NCBI GenBank assembly: GCA_937625935.1
Contig: OW569361.1
Coordinates: 372,001-436,000 of the forward strand
Length of the DNA: 64,000 nucleotides
DNA from: Tetramitus jugosus
Taxonomy: Eukaryota > Heterolobosea > Eutetramitea > Acrasida > Vahlkampfiidae
Reading direction: 5' to 3'
Shown here piece after piece: positions 28,736 through 38,400 of this stretch. The number at the start of each line of letters is the position of its first letter. Within the stretch, counting starts at the first letter, position 1. The position numbers were made by a program, and so were the translations under genes. A model generated the notes under the pieces. That model worked only from the letters and a program-made list of their open reading frames with translations. It searched no databases and was not told the origin of the DNA.

Positions 28736-29629
28736 TTAGTGCTCTTCCTCCACGACAATGTTTGCGCCATAGTGTCGCAGACTCTCCTTCTCCAAAAAGT
28801 GAACATCCTTGCTGACAATGACCAAACTGTGCAATGGACCTCCCCATTCTTCCTCAGTCATATCGTGCAACAATTCCTTCAATGCTCCAGCCTTGATGAG
28901 CTCACCCTTTGATTCCTCAGTTTCCTTGCATCCGACACGTGCCAACCCGACAAAATATGTCTCATCCGTAATAATACCCTTCTGATGCTTTTGCTCACAT
29001 TGGACCAATTGATCCAACGCTTCCCGAATCGTCATAAATCGAGGTGGCAAAAATGTCTTGATTTTTCCACCGCTGCACATATTCTCCTGAGTCGGTTCCT
29101 TGACCTTAATGTCCAACAGACACAACGTGTGCAATCCAATGCTCTCATTCTTGACAATCTTTTCATAGTAAGAATCCGGTTGCCACTCATCTGTCCAAAA
29201 ACACAATGAAACTGTTTGTCCAAACTTGTACAGTTGCAGACCACACACTGCCACTGCATTCATAATGCTTGCATTATGAACAATCTCCACTGGAATATTC
29301 ATCTCTCTCGCACGAATCACAAGATCCGTATGAGTCGTCGCACCAAACGGATCACCAACCACTAGGAAAGCCACGTGAAAGTCCTTTGCCTTCTCAAGAA
29401 TGAGTCGTTCGACACGTTGTTCAACATCTTCTCTGTCGGCAACAACGACAGTAGCCTTTGTCGATGTTTTGGATTGGTAGTATGATGTGAGTTCGTTGGC
29501 AGAAATGTTGGGCAGCAGAGAAGTGTAGGATTCGAGGTAAATGTGATCACATTTTTCAACGCATTCGAGACCACGGACGGTAATGTCACTGGGGGAACCG
29601 AGACCAAGACCAATAATATAGAGAACCAT
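28736..29629 (-). CDS. DPH5: Diphthine methyl ester synthase
   Basis: This 297-residue protein starts at the ATG at 29629 (MVLYIIGLGLGSP); 34 open codons upstream lack an ATG. The tetrapyrrole-methylase fold is clear: YIIGLGLGSPSDIT at the N-terminus, CDHIYLESYTSLL, VADREDVEQ, the SAM-binding FLVVGDPFGATTHTDL, and IVHNASIMNAVAVCGLQLYKFG. The length matches human and yeast DPH5 (285-300). DPH5 uses four SAM molecules to make diphthine methyl ester on the eEF2 histidine, the second step of diphthamide synthesis. It converges with the TRF-like gene; the 44-base gap holds a 22-base perfect palindrome that overlaps the DPH5 stop. An E2F-like TTTGGCGCG element lies about 70 bases upstream of the ATG. 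Confidence 0.93.
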   Translation of the reverse strand: MVLYIIGLGLGSPSDITVRGLECVEKCDHIYLESYTSLLPNISANELTSYYQSKTSTKATVVVADREDVEQRVERLILEKAKDFHVAFLVVGDPFGATTHTDLVIRAREMNIPVEIVHNASIMNAVAVCGLQLYKFGQTVSLCFWTDEWQPDSYYEKIVKNESIGLHTLCLLDIKVKEPTQENMCSGGKIKTFLPPRFMTIREALDQLVQCEQKHQKGIITDETYFVGLARVGCKETEESKGELIKAGALKELLHDMTEEEWGGPLHSLVIVSKDVHFLEKESLRHYGANIVVEEEH

Positions 29630-29767
29630 TTTGAGCTTTTTTGTGTTGTTGTTGTTTGTTGTTTGATTTTTTTTGTTGTGTGTGAATGGAATTTTTTTGG
29701 CGCGGTAATGTTTTGGTTGAAGCTTCAACAAGAGTGGATGGCGCAGTTTACGATTGTTGTGTGGTGT

Positions 29768-32602
29768 TTAGTAGCCTTCGAAGAAGCTGACCACGGTTTC
29801 AACGCCCTTCTCTGGATTGCCCATGACGAGCATGTAGACTCCGGGATAGAGCTTCTCGGCGGTTGCCATCAGTACGTGCAGTTCACTCTTTTTCATGTCT
29901 TCGGTCATGGATCCACCTCTTGCTGTTTTCAGATCATTGACGAGGAACGCCAGAATTCGCCTCTTGAGTTCCTTCATGTTCCATCCGTTTGATCTCTGTG
30001 TGTTGCTCAATTGGAATTCATCACTCTGTAGTGAGGCCAACCGCGTACAGTCAACGAGTTTTGGTTCCACGACTCCAATAAACTTACATACAGTCAGTGC
30101 TCTTCGATTTAAGATTCTGACCCATTCTTGAATATATCCCAGGCGTAACTCAGCGTCTACATAGCCACATATAGAGAGATCCTTGATTAACAAGTTTACA
30201 GAGTAGCAGGCTCGATTATGCTTCGTGAAAGAACTCTTAATCTTGTCCGAATGGGCAGAATCTGGTCCAGCTTTCTCATTTCCGAGAACAGCAAGGTTGT
30301 TCCGCAATGGTGAATGAATACTCGGAGTCTGGTTGGTAAAGTAGTCTCTCTTGAGGATGGAGAAGAACGCATATTGCGTAAAACTATAGACCAACTTATT
30401 ATGTACATCAATGACACTCACGGGGAACTTTCCGCTGAGCACAGAGGAGCTTGGAACGAGGAATTTAAGGACAGCCTCACTAGTTACAGAAGTAGGGGCA
30501 GTGGAGCTAGTAGTTGATGTCGCATATGGATGTGTTGAATTATATACAATTCCTTGGACATGGAGTTCAGGAGTAAATTTGTTACCAATAGAAGCTGATC
30601 TACATAACTTTGCCTCTCTGGGTAACAAGAAGCAACTTAAGGTATTCACCCACATATTAACCTCCTCAATCTGTGACTCTGGTCCAATGACAACAGAATA
30701 CCCATGCGTTTCCAAGTGACTCGTAATAGCCTTCTGTAAAAACTCTAAAGAAGCTGAGTTGCTTACATGATTGATAAAGTTGCGTCCAAACACAGTTTCA
30801 TGAGCAGTGAACGGTCGCAAACCACCTCGGAATAAGGTGTCAAACATTCCCACAAACTCGATGAGACGAATCTCAAACTGAGAGAGAATGAACTGTGGTC
30901 CCGGATTCTCGATATAATAGTGATTCGACATGTGATAACTATTGGTGAATGTACTGCCAACACTCATGTTAGTCATAGTATTGTCAGAAGTGGTGCTTGC
31001 CAGTGAACTGCCCCGCTGTAGTGGCATTATCCGCCCAATAGTCATTAGTAAACTTCCTGATGAGCTTGCTGACTTCTTGGGCAAACTATGTTGATGAGAT
31101 AATGAAGGACTCGACCTACTTCCCACTAGAGGTGGCTTCTGCCAGTTAGACTCTTGTTGAAGTGATGATTGAATGATACGCGTCAGTGTGACCACTCTCT
31201 GTTTGATAATCTCGTGCATGCTCAAATACTTGCTCAACTGCGTCCGACTCATGACAATATTAATGGTATACACAGTGTTCGCATAACTCCTTAGCATCTG
31301 ATTGTACAAGCGACCGATAAATACACTGGTCAACACGATAATATTCATATCGTTCAAAACATTGAACTTTAGTTCAACACCACCTGGGGATGAAGCAATC
31401 TGATCTTCTCTCGACAGTTCATCAATCAGCGTAAACCTCGTAATAAATAATATGAGTTCTTGGTCCAATGCTGATACGTGCTTCTTTGCATGCCACACTT
31501 GAATTGGTTTCGGTCCAAGTGTGTTATCCCAACACGAAACAATCACTCCCAACAAAAAAGGTGTCTGTAATCTTGTTTTGGCTGAGAATTCAAACGGACA
31601 ATTGGATTGCTCAGTCAGACAGGATTCTTCTTCATCTTCTTCCTCGTCATCCAACTCGTTCGTTGTTCCATTCCTTCTCCTGAACAGTCTCCTATCTTCT
31701 TCATAGTCATCATCATCAAATTCCTCACCATCTTCCTCGTCATCCTCTTCATCCTCTTCTTCATAACCGTCCTCATCATCTTCTTCGTCATAGGAATCAG
31801 TGCGTTGTTTATCCAAATCTGAGGCACGAATCATGTGATGATGAACATGAGGTAACCGAAGTTTTGAAATCATGGTTCCATCTGGCGATTGATGGTCATT
31901 AATGCTGTTATTGTTGCTGTTAATAGTAGTACCACTGACATTGTCAACACTATGATCCACTTCTGAGATGATATCACTCTGGATCACATTTCTCAGTGAA
32001 GTTGTCGTTGGAGTCAGGTGTGATGTTCGATAATCATATTCATCAATCAATGAGTCACCTTCTTCTTCCTCGTCATCATCTTCATACTCTGCATCGTCAT
32101 CATCCTCTCCATGCTGTTCATGTGTCGGAGAAAGTGCACTCGACGTATTGACGGTCGTAGTAGTAGGATCATTGGAATGATTCATTGTTTCGTCATCTTC
32201 ATTCTTGTTATTTTCGATAAGTGCTGCACTCGCACTACTACTACCATCTTCAGCATCATTATTGTTATGATTCGCATTTGGTTGTTGCAAAGGTGATTTT
32301 GCATTGTTTTTTTTGGAGAGTGCTTTTCGTTTTTTGCGTCGCACATTGGTCTGCAGATGCGGTGGCAATGGAGATTGAGCACCAAGTCTCGTTCGTTGTT
32401 GTTCCAATTGTAACGTTCGTCTTCTTCCACTGTTTTCTGCATTGTTTGATGAAGATGACGACGAGGATAATGTTGTTGATTGCTGATGTTGTTGATGAAG
32501 AAATGTGGAAGGAGTGGTTGGTGTGTTGTTGGCACTGCTGTTGTTGCTACTGTTCTCACCACTGCCACTGTCAGTGTATCCAATGTGAGTGTACCAGTGC
32601 AT
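29768..32602 (-). CDS. C9orf72: C9orf72 homologue (longin-DENN protein) with long disordered N-terminus
   Basis: This 944-residue protein starts at the ATG at 32602 (MHWYTHIGYTD); upstream codons are open but lack an ATG. The first 340 residues are disordered with Ser/Asn runs and long Asp/Glu tracts. From about residue 345 it follows human C9orf72 in order: FLLGVIVSCWDNTLGPKP (human LAATFAYWDNILGPR), VELKFNVLNDMNIIVL, MSRTQLSKYLSMHEII, LETHGYSVVIGPE, LSCFLLPREAKLCRSAS, ELHVQGIVYNS, VIDVHNKLVY and the end LMATAEKLYPGVYMLVMGNP. C9orf72 with SMCR8 and WDR41 acts as an Arf-family GAP complex and in autophagy/lysosome control. The human protein has 481 residues; the excess here is the N-terminus plus Ser-rich insertions. 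A TTTCGCGCC element is about 100 bases upstream. Confidence 0.87.
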   Translation of the reverse strand: MHWYTHIGYTDSGSGENSSNNSSANNTPTTPSTFLHQQHQQSTTLSSSSSSSNNAENSGRRRTLQLEQQRTRLGAQSPLPPHLQTNVRRKKRKALSKKNNAKSPLQQPNANHNNNDAEDGSSSASAALIENNKNEDDETMNHSNDPTTTTVNTSSALSPTHEQHGEDDDDAEYEDDDEEEEGDSLIDEYDYRTSHLTPTTTSLRNVIQSDIISEVDHSVDNVSGTTINSNNNSINDHQSPDGTMISKLRLPHVHHHMIRASDLDKQRTDSYDEEDDEDGYEEEDEEDDEEDGEEFDDDDYEEDRRLFRRRNGTTNELDDEEEDEEESCLTEQSNCPFEFSAKTRLQTPFLLGVIVSCWDNTLGPKPIQVWHAKKHVSALDQELILFITRFTLIDELSREDQIASSPGGVELKFNVLNDMNIIVLTSVFIGRLYNQMLRSYANTVYTINIVMSRTQLSKYLSMHEIIKQRVVTLTRIIQSSLQQESNWQKPPLVGSRSSPSLSHQHSLPKKSASSSGSLLMTIGRIMPLQRGSSLASTTSDNTMTNMSVGSTFTNSYHMSNHYYIENPGPQFILSQFEIRLIEFVGMFDTLFRGGLRPFTAHETVFGRNFINHVSNSASLEFLQKAITSHLETHGYSVVIGPESQIEEVNMWVNTLSCFLLPREAKLCRSASIGNKFTPELHVQGIVYNSTHPYATSTTSSTAPTSVTSEAVLKFLVPSSSVLSGKFPVSVIDVHNKLVYSFTQYAFFSILKRDYFTNQTPSIHSPLRNNLAVLGNEKAGPDSAHSDKIKSSFTKHNRACYSVNLLIKDLSICGYVDAELRLGYIQEWVRILNRRALTVCKFIGVVEPKLVDCTRLASLQSDEFQLSNTQRSNGWNMKELKRRILAFLVNDLKTARGGSMTEDMKKSELHVLMATAEKLYPGVYMLVMGNPEKGVETVVSFFEGY

Positions 32603-32994
32603 TTTTGTATCTGATGATGGCTCTGTTGTTTCGTTTTGTTTTTTTTTTGCTGGTGGTGCTTGTTGGGATGCGGGATAGGTGATGGGTATTCTTTGTTTTG
32701 TGTTTCGCGCCAAGAGTCAGTGACTACAACAAAATCCTGTGGTTGTGGAATTATTCCGCATTGGAAAGAACAATCTGGTGCTACTCGTTTTTTCTTCTGT
32801 GATTGTGACCAAAGAGTGAATGAATACATAGTTGACCAACCTTATCTCTGGAAGCCTTCTGCCAATGAGCAAGCCACAGATTCTATGAGTCATACAGTCC
32901 AAGAGAGCGGGGAAAAAAGCGATCTTCCTCTGCTTTGCGAACCAACGAAAAAAAGACTCAAGAAGAAGTTGTTCTCATTTCTCAAACAAACATC
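32603..32994. promoter_or_regulatory. Divergent region between C9orf72 and TPR co-chaperone genes
   Basis: This 392-base start-to-start interval holds a TTTCGCGCCAAG element at about 32703-32714 that resembles an E2F/DP site. The end near 32994 is AAG/CAA-rich leader. No further gene is visible. Confidence 0.4.
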
Positions 32995-33495
32995 ATGACA
33001 GGAATTTCAGCTGCAGAAGTCACTCTCCCAAACTACGAACAACACTTGAACGAATACTTAAAGGATCTCAAGGAAAAGGGATTCAACGGTTCCGAAGAAG
33101 AAGCAAAGAAGCAGTTTGCTCATCAGATTGCTGAACTCTACAAGAACCAAGGCAATGAATATTTGAAGAATAGCAAGTATGATACATCTGTTGATTTGTA
33201 TCAGGCTGCTATTAATTTGAGCCCAAGTGCCGTCTATTATTCCAATTTGGCTGCTGCTTACTTCAATGCCAAGGACTATTCTGCTTGTTTGAAGGCTTGC
33301 TATGAGGGAATTGAGGTTGATCCAGAGTTTGCAAAGACTTATTTCAGATTGGCTAGATGTCAAAGACAGTTGAACGAGTTTGAAGAAGCTTTGAACTCGT
33401 ACAACAAGAGTTTGGAGCTTGACCCAAAGGACAGCAACGTCAAGAAGGCAAGAGATCAACTAGTCGAGGAAATGAAACAAAAACAAATGTTATAA
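32995..33495 (+). CDS. TPR co-chaperone of SGT type
   Basis: This 166-residue protein starts at the ATG at 32995. After a 40-residue helical lead it holds three tetratricopeptide repeats at about residues 48-150: YKNQGNEYLKNSKYDTSVDLY, AVYYSNLAAAYFNAKDYSACL, and AKTYFRLARCQRQLNEFEEAL. The carboxylate-clamp residues are present (Lys and Asn in repeat 1, Asn in repeat 2, Lys and Arg in repeat 3), so it should bind the EEVD tail of Hsp70 or Hsp90. The TPR core is closest to SGTA/Sgt2 and the Hip/STIP1 groups, but the SGT dimerisation domain and Gln-rich tail are absent. The final helix is highly charged (EEMKQKQML). It is likely a short cytosolic Hsp70/Hsp90 adaptor. Confidence 0.75.
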   Translation: MTGISAAEVTLPNYEQHLNEYLKDLKEKGFNGSEEEAKKQFAHQIAELYKNQGNEYLKNSKYDTSVDLYQAAINLSPSAVYYSNLAAAYFNAKDYSACLKACYEGIEVDPEFAKTYFRLARCQRQLNEFEEALNSYNKSLELDPKDSNVKKARDQLVEEMKQKQML

Positions 33496-33653
33496 ACCGG
33501 TGCAGCATAAACAACACGCGTGACCTTATCCATCATCATTCCTATTGTCTGAAACTTCAATGTCATCCCACTTTACAATTTCTTCTTGCTTCGGTGTTTT
33601 TGCATATTTTCCCGGATAAATTGTGGAGAGAAAAAAATCAACAATCTGCAAAA

Positions 33654-35184
33654 ATGATGAGAAATGAGGACGATTTGGGCATGCTCATGTCTGGAGATCC
33701 AGAACTTGCAAAGGAAGCGATCAAAGTTTCACATATCAATGTCCACGGATGCCACAGAACTTATGCGAGTGTGATCAAGAGAGCTTTTAGCAGAGTGAAC
33801 GGAGCTCGTTCAATGGAAGAGCTCAGTGATGCCATCAAGGATGGTATTCAACACACTTCTTCACTAAATGTTCACGATCAGATCGATGTTGGTCTCAGTA
33901 CTGACGAAAACAGTGCAAATGGAATTGTTTTGGATCTTTTTGTGCAGGAGAAGCCATTGAAGGTGACTTATGCCCTCGGTGGAGATGTCAGTTTGTCTGG
34001 CAACAAGAATGTCGTACGTACACTCGCAAGTGACGAGCCTTATTTTTTACTTTAAGTGTTTCTCACGTGGCTTACACTGATTTTTTGTTCAATTTTGTAA
34101 TTTGTGTGTGTTTTCCTCTTGTTTTTCATTGCGTGAATGATAGACTGGCGCAGCTCATTTGAGAAGTGCATTGGGATTGGGTGAACAACTTGATGTTGAA
34201 GCCACAATGAATCAAGATAAGCACGTGTCATTCCTCTCTAGAATCAAGCTTCCATTTGTGCCAATGCTCGATGGAAGCTTGGCCCTATCAGCCTACACGA
34301 GAGTTCCAGAGAGACTCTCAACACTCATGACATCTTCTACCAACGGCGCTGCTCTTACTGCAAAGTTGAACAAGAATCATACATTGGAGTACAGAATTGA
34401 TTCAAGAGCAAATCAAAACTATAACGCATTCGTATCAAAGAAGGTATTGATTGGAGATATTGATGAAGATAGTGATACTGTTGCAGATATAGAGGCAAAG
34501 AAGGCGCTTCCAGACAGCAAGCTATGGTCTGAAGTATCTGCTCACTCTGTCAATGCATCATTGACTCACAATTACACAATGAATGCATTGGATGATAATG
34601 TGTCACCATCTAGTGGCGCTAAAATATCGTTGTCTACATCAGTGAGTGGCCTAGCTAATGTTGGTGATGTGCATATGGCATCCAGTGTCTTGAAATCTCA
34701 TATTTATGTTCCAATTGTTAAGAATGTGTTGACAGGATCTATTCACACCACTGTTGGTGCTGCAGTGCCATTTGGAGAGCATTCCATCTCATTGAATGAT
34801 CGATTCAGATTTGAACGTGTGCGTGGTTACAACACACTTGGTGCTGTCAATAGCGAAACCTCTGAAGAATATGGAGGTAATGTTGTTGGTACTGCTGCTG
34901 TGAGATTAAGTGCACCTGTTCCTGTACCATTCTTGGGCGATCAACTCGGAATGAAGATTCACACATTTGCTCACACTGGTAATGTTGAGAATTATGATTT
35001 TAAGAAGGGTGGGGACTCGAAACAATTTATTGAAAAGTTCAAGAGTGGACTGCATTCAAGTTATGGTGCAGGTTTCTTCTTCAACTTACCTATTGGTCGT
35101 GTTGAGTTCAACTGGTGCAAGCAATATTCTGCCACAAGTGAGACTGGAGCACCAAAGTTTGAATGGAAGTTTATGAGCGAATAA
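33654..35184 (+). CDS. SAM50: SAM50/TOB55-like mitochondrial outer-membrane assembly protein
   Basis: Exons 33654-34013 and 34144-35184, with a 130-base intron (donor GTACGT, acceptor ATAG, phase 0), give 466 residues. The first 130 residues include one POTRA-like domain (KVSHINVHGCHRTYASVIKR, then helices and VLDLFVQEKPLKV). The join gives KNVTGAAHLRSALGLGEQL, matching the SAM50 block N-A-x-LRNxLGxGE. The remainder has alternating beta strands, including the late motif LNDRFRFERVRGYNTLGAV, equivalent to the Omp85 L6-loop VRGF/YRGF, and a closing strand, GRVEFNWCKQYSA. SAM50 inserts beta-barrel proteins into the mitochondrial outer membrane. The L6 arginine is retained. The stop TAA lies within an AATAAA hexamer. 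Confidence 0.82.
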
Positions 35185-35411
35185 ATCAATCCAAATATTG
35201 TAATCAGCAAAGAAACAAGCTCTGCTCTTTGTATCGAGGAAACCCAAACGGCGGGTAAAACCATTTGAAATGGTTGTCACCAACCTGCTTCTCCCTTCCA
35301 CGCAACGAATTGACAAAAACCCCTCCAGAGCGCGAATCCAAAAAAACGAACTCGAACACACAAAACACCAGCGCAACAACAAAAACACGAGCATTGTGAA
35401 GACAACAAACA

Positions 35412-38400
35412 ATGATTTCGTTTGATGTGTTGATCATGGTCATATTGACCGCATCAACCACTATACTCTATCCAAGCGTGTTCAAACACGCTCTTCGCCT
35501 CCTTCTTCACTCCTTTTACGCACTGTATTCACTGCCAAGTCAGTTTGAACAAATGTACATGAAAGAACAACAAATACAACAAATACAACAACAGCAGAAT
35601 CAATCATCGTCAAACAGCAAATCAAATCAAGTGAAACAAGCAGAGTTTGATGACATGTCTGAACTGTCGGAGAATGATGAGGATGATCGGAGTTATTTTA
35701 GCATGAGCGATAGTGAAAAGAGTAGCAGCAATGTGGTTTCAGTGTCGACAAGTGCCACAAACATGTTGATACAACAGTCGACAACCATCAGAAAGAGACG
35801 ACTGAGCACAGCTGACCTCAAAACGCGAGTTCATTTACGATTTTTGCGAAATCAACAACAGAATGATGAGACGGTGGGTAATTCACCAAGAAGGATTGAT
35901 CATAAAATGTGGAATGACGAAACAAATGAAGAACAGTTACAACAAGAAGAAGCAGAAGACGAGAGCGATTCTGATGATAATGATGATGATAGTTGTAATG
36001 AATCACAAGAAGAAGATTGTCAAAATGAAGAATCAGCTGCAAACAGTTTGAGTAATGCGATAGCAACAACAATAACGGCGAAGAGACAATCGTTGTTTAA
36101 AAAGACTGTTGATCAGGAAATACAGTGTGATCCAATGGATTTTGAAACGTTGGAGATGAGAACTGTTTTGCCATTTAGGCACAAGAATATGCCCATTTCT
36201 CATTACAAGACTATTCGTACCGATATTGACACTAGTGACATGTTAAGTTATCAAGGTGTAAGATATAGAATACCTGCGCCATATGAACTATATGACACGA
36301 GAGAGACGGAGCGTGTTGTCAGCGGTTCGAAATCAAAGTTTACAAGAGTTGGAGGTACAGTCAGACATATTCATGCAGCAACAAAGCACGCTTCCGTATC
36401 CACTCCTACTGGAACTAGTGGTGGAGCTTTAGAAAGTGAAGAAACTTCCAGTCACGAAGTGGAGACACAACCAGAAGCACCTACAACACCTACTGCTCCA
36501 TCATCGAAGGTTGTTGGATTTAGAAATCGCAGTAAGAGTTTAAATCTGGGAGTTAGCACAAAGGCAAGTGAGCCAATGAGTGATGTAAAACCTCTTGCTC
36601 GTGGAAACACCGTATCAAATCTTGAGATTGAAACCTTCAAGTCGAATCGTGTTTTCAGGTCTGCATTCGTTCCAAGAATTTCCACTGAGCATGAAGAAGA
36701 TGGAACAGAGTCAGAAAGCGAGGATTTATCCACGATGACCGATACCGATGATCTCGTAACCACTGTAAACACACCAAAACCAGAAATTGACTCTATACAG
36801 AGCCCAGCTCATGACTCTGATGACAACTCGTCTGTGAGTAGGCCCCTTTCTGATCCGGTATCACCCATCATGAGTCAAGAACTAAATATTCTGTACAAAA
36901 TCGACATGGAGACCATCCTACAACAAACAGAATCAGTATCAACTTCTGTTAGCAATCAAGTACTAAGAATATTGGAGCATGTGAAGCTTACATCAGATGA
37001 TTGTCACCCAACAGACGCTACAGGTCATCTTTCAAACATGAAAGAGAAGACAACACTCACCCTATGTAACAATAACTTATTGACGTGCCCCTATTCATTG
37101 ATGGATGCTGAGCAGCTCGTTACTTTGGATCTGTCGCATAATTATCTATCAAGTGTATCAAATTGGATGTGTGAGTCTCTGAAACACACACTAACTGCTT
37201 TGAGCTTATGTCATAACCTACTGACAGACTTGCCCGAGAAGTTTTCTGAACTCAAGAAGTTGAGAGAGTTAGACTTGAGTTACAACAAGTTTGAGTACAT
37301 ACCACACAGTGTGCAACAACTACCTAGCTTAACCAGTCTCGATGTGAGTCATAACTCGATCTATGTTATTGCTCCTGGAGTTTGTCGGTTGAAACATACT
37401 CTGACAGAACTGAATTTTAGCTACAACAACATCATGGAGGTGCCTGAGGATTTAAAGAATTGCAGAAAGTTGCGCTATCTCAAATATTCAGACAACGAGA
37501 TCTTCTACTCCTCGACTAGCTCCGTATTGAATAAGATTAGTGTGGAGGAGGTAGCTCGAAAGAAACCTCTGAGACAACGGTCACACAGTAGTTTGCTTGG
37601 TGCATTGATTGGATCTAACCAAAGTAGTCGCAATGTCATGAATTCGAGTCAGTCATCTCTCAATACTCACCTACCTTCTCGAATTTTGTACTTGTTGGAT
37701 TTACTGGACAGCGAACGAAGATTTATTAGATACATGAATGTATTTAATGATGTGTATTATGTTCCGTTGACAACTCAGTTAGAGGAGTTAAAAAAGGAAC
37801 ATGAATTCACCATCTCATACAACTACCTCTCGGTGATTATCCCAAGCGAATTGTACAGTATTTTGATATTCGCTAGAGCGTTCTTGCGCTCTTTGCTGAC
37901 CAAATCAGGTGGCATGGCCTTCTATGAGAGCAATCCATTTGTGTTAGCTAATTGTGAGATTGGTAACATATTCTTACAGAACATGGAGAGTATAAGATCT
38001 CTATACGTATCGTACTCTATTTTATACGATAAGGCAGTTGATTTCCTAAGAGAGCTCCAACGAGTGAACCCAGAGTTTGATAGATACTTGAAATCAAGAA
38101 ACCGATTACCATTGTGTGATGGTATGTCATTGGAAAGCTTCCTGTTGTTGCCCATTCGAAGGCTTTCAAAATATGTCGATACATTGCAAAACTTGTTGAG
38201 AGTCACACCTGAATCACATCCAGATTATGTGAGTACTCGCAAAGCTCTGAAAAAGATGCACAAGTTGGTCACAATCCAGCAAAAGAACATATTTATTATC
38301 AACAACAAGTACAAGATATTGGAACTTCAAAGAAAGTTGAAAGTGACTGATCTATTGATTCCTAGTCGATTCCTATTGAAGGAAGGTAAGCTTACCTTGG

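Noticed and set aside
31468..31827. Several open frames within the acidic part of the C9orf72 homologue
   Set aside because: They are shadows caused by the GAA/GAT-rich coding repeat; none has domain content.
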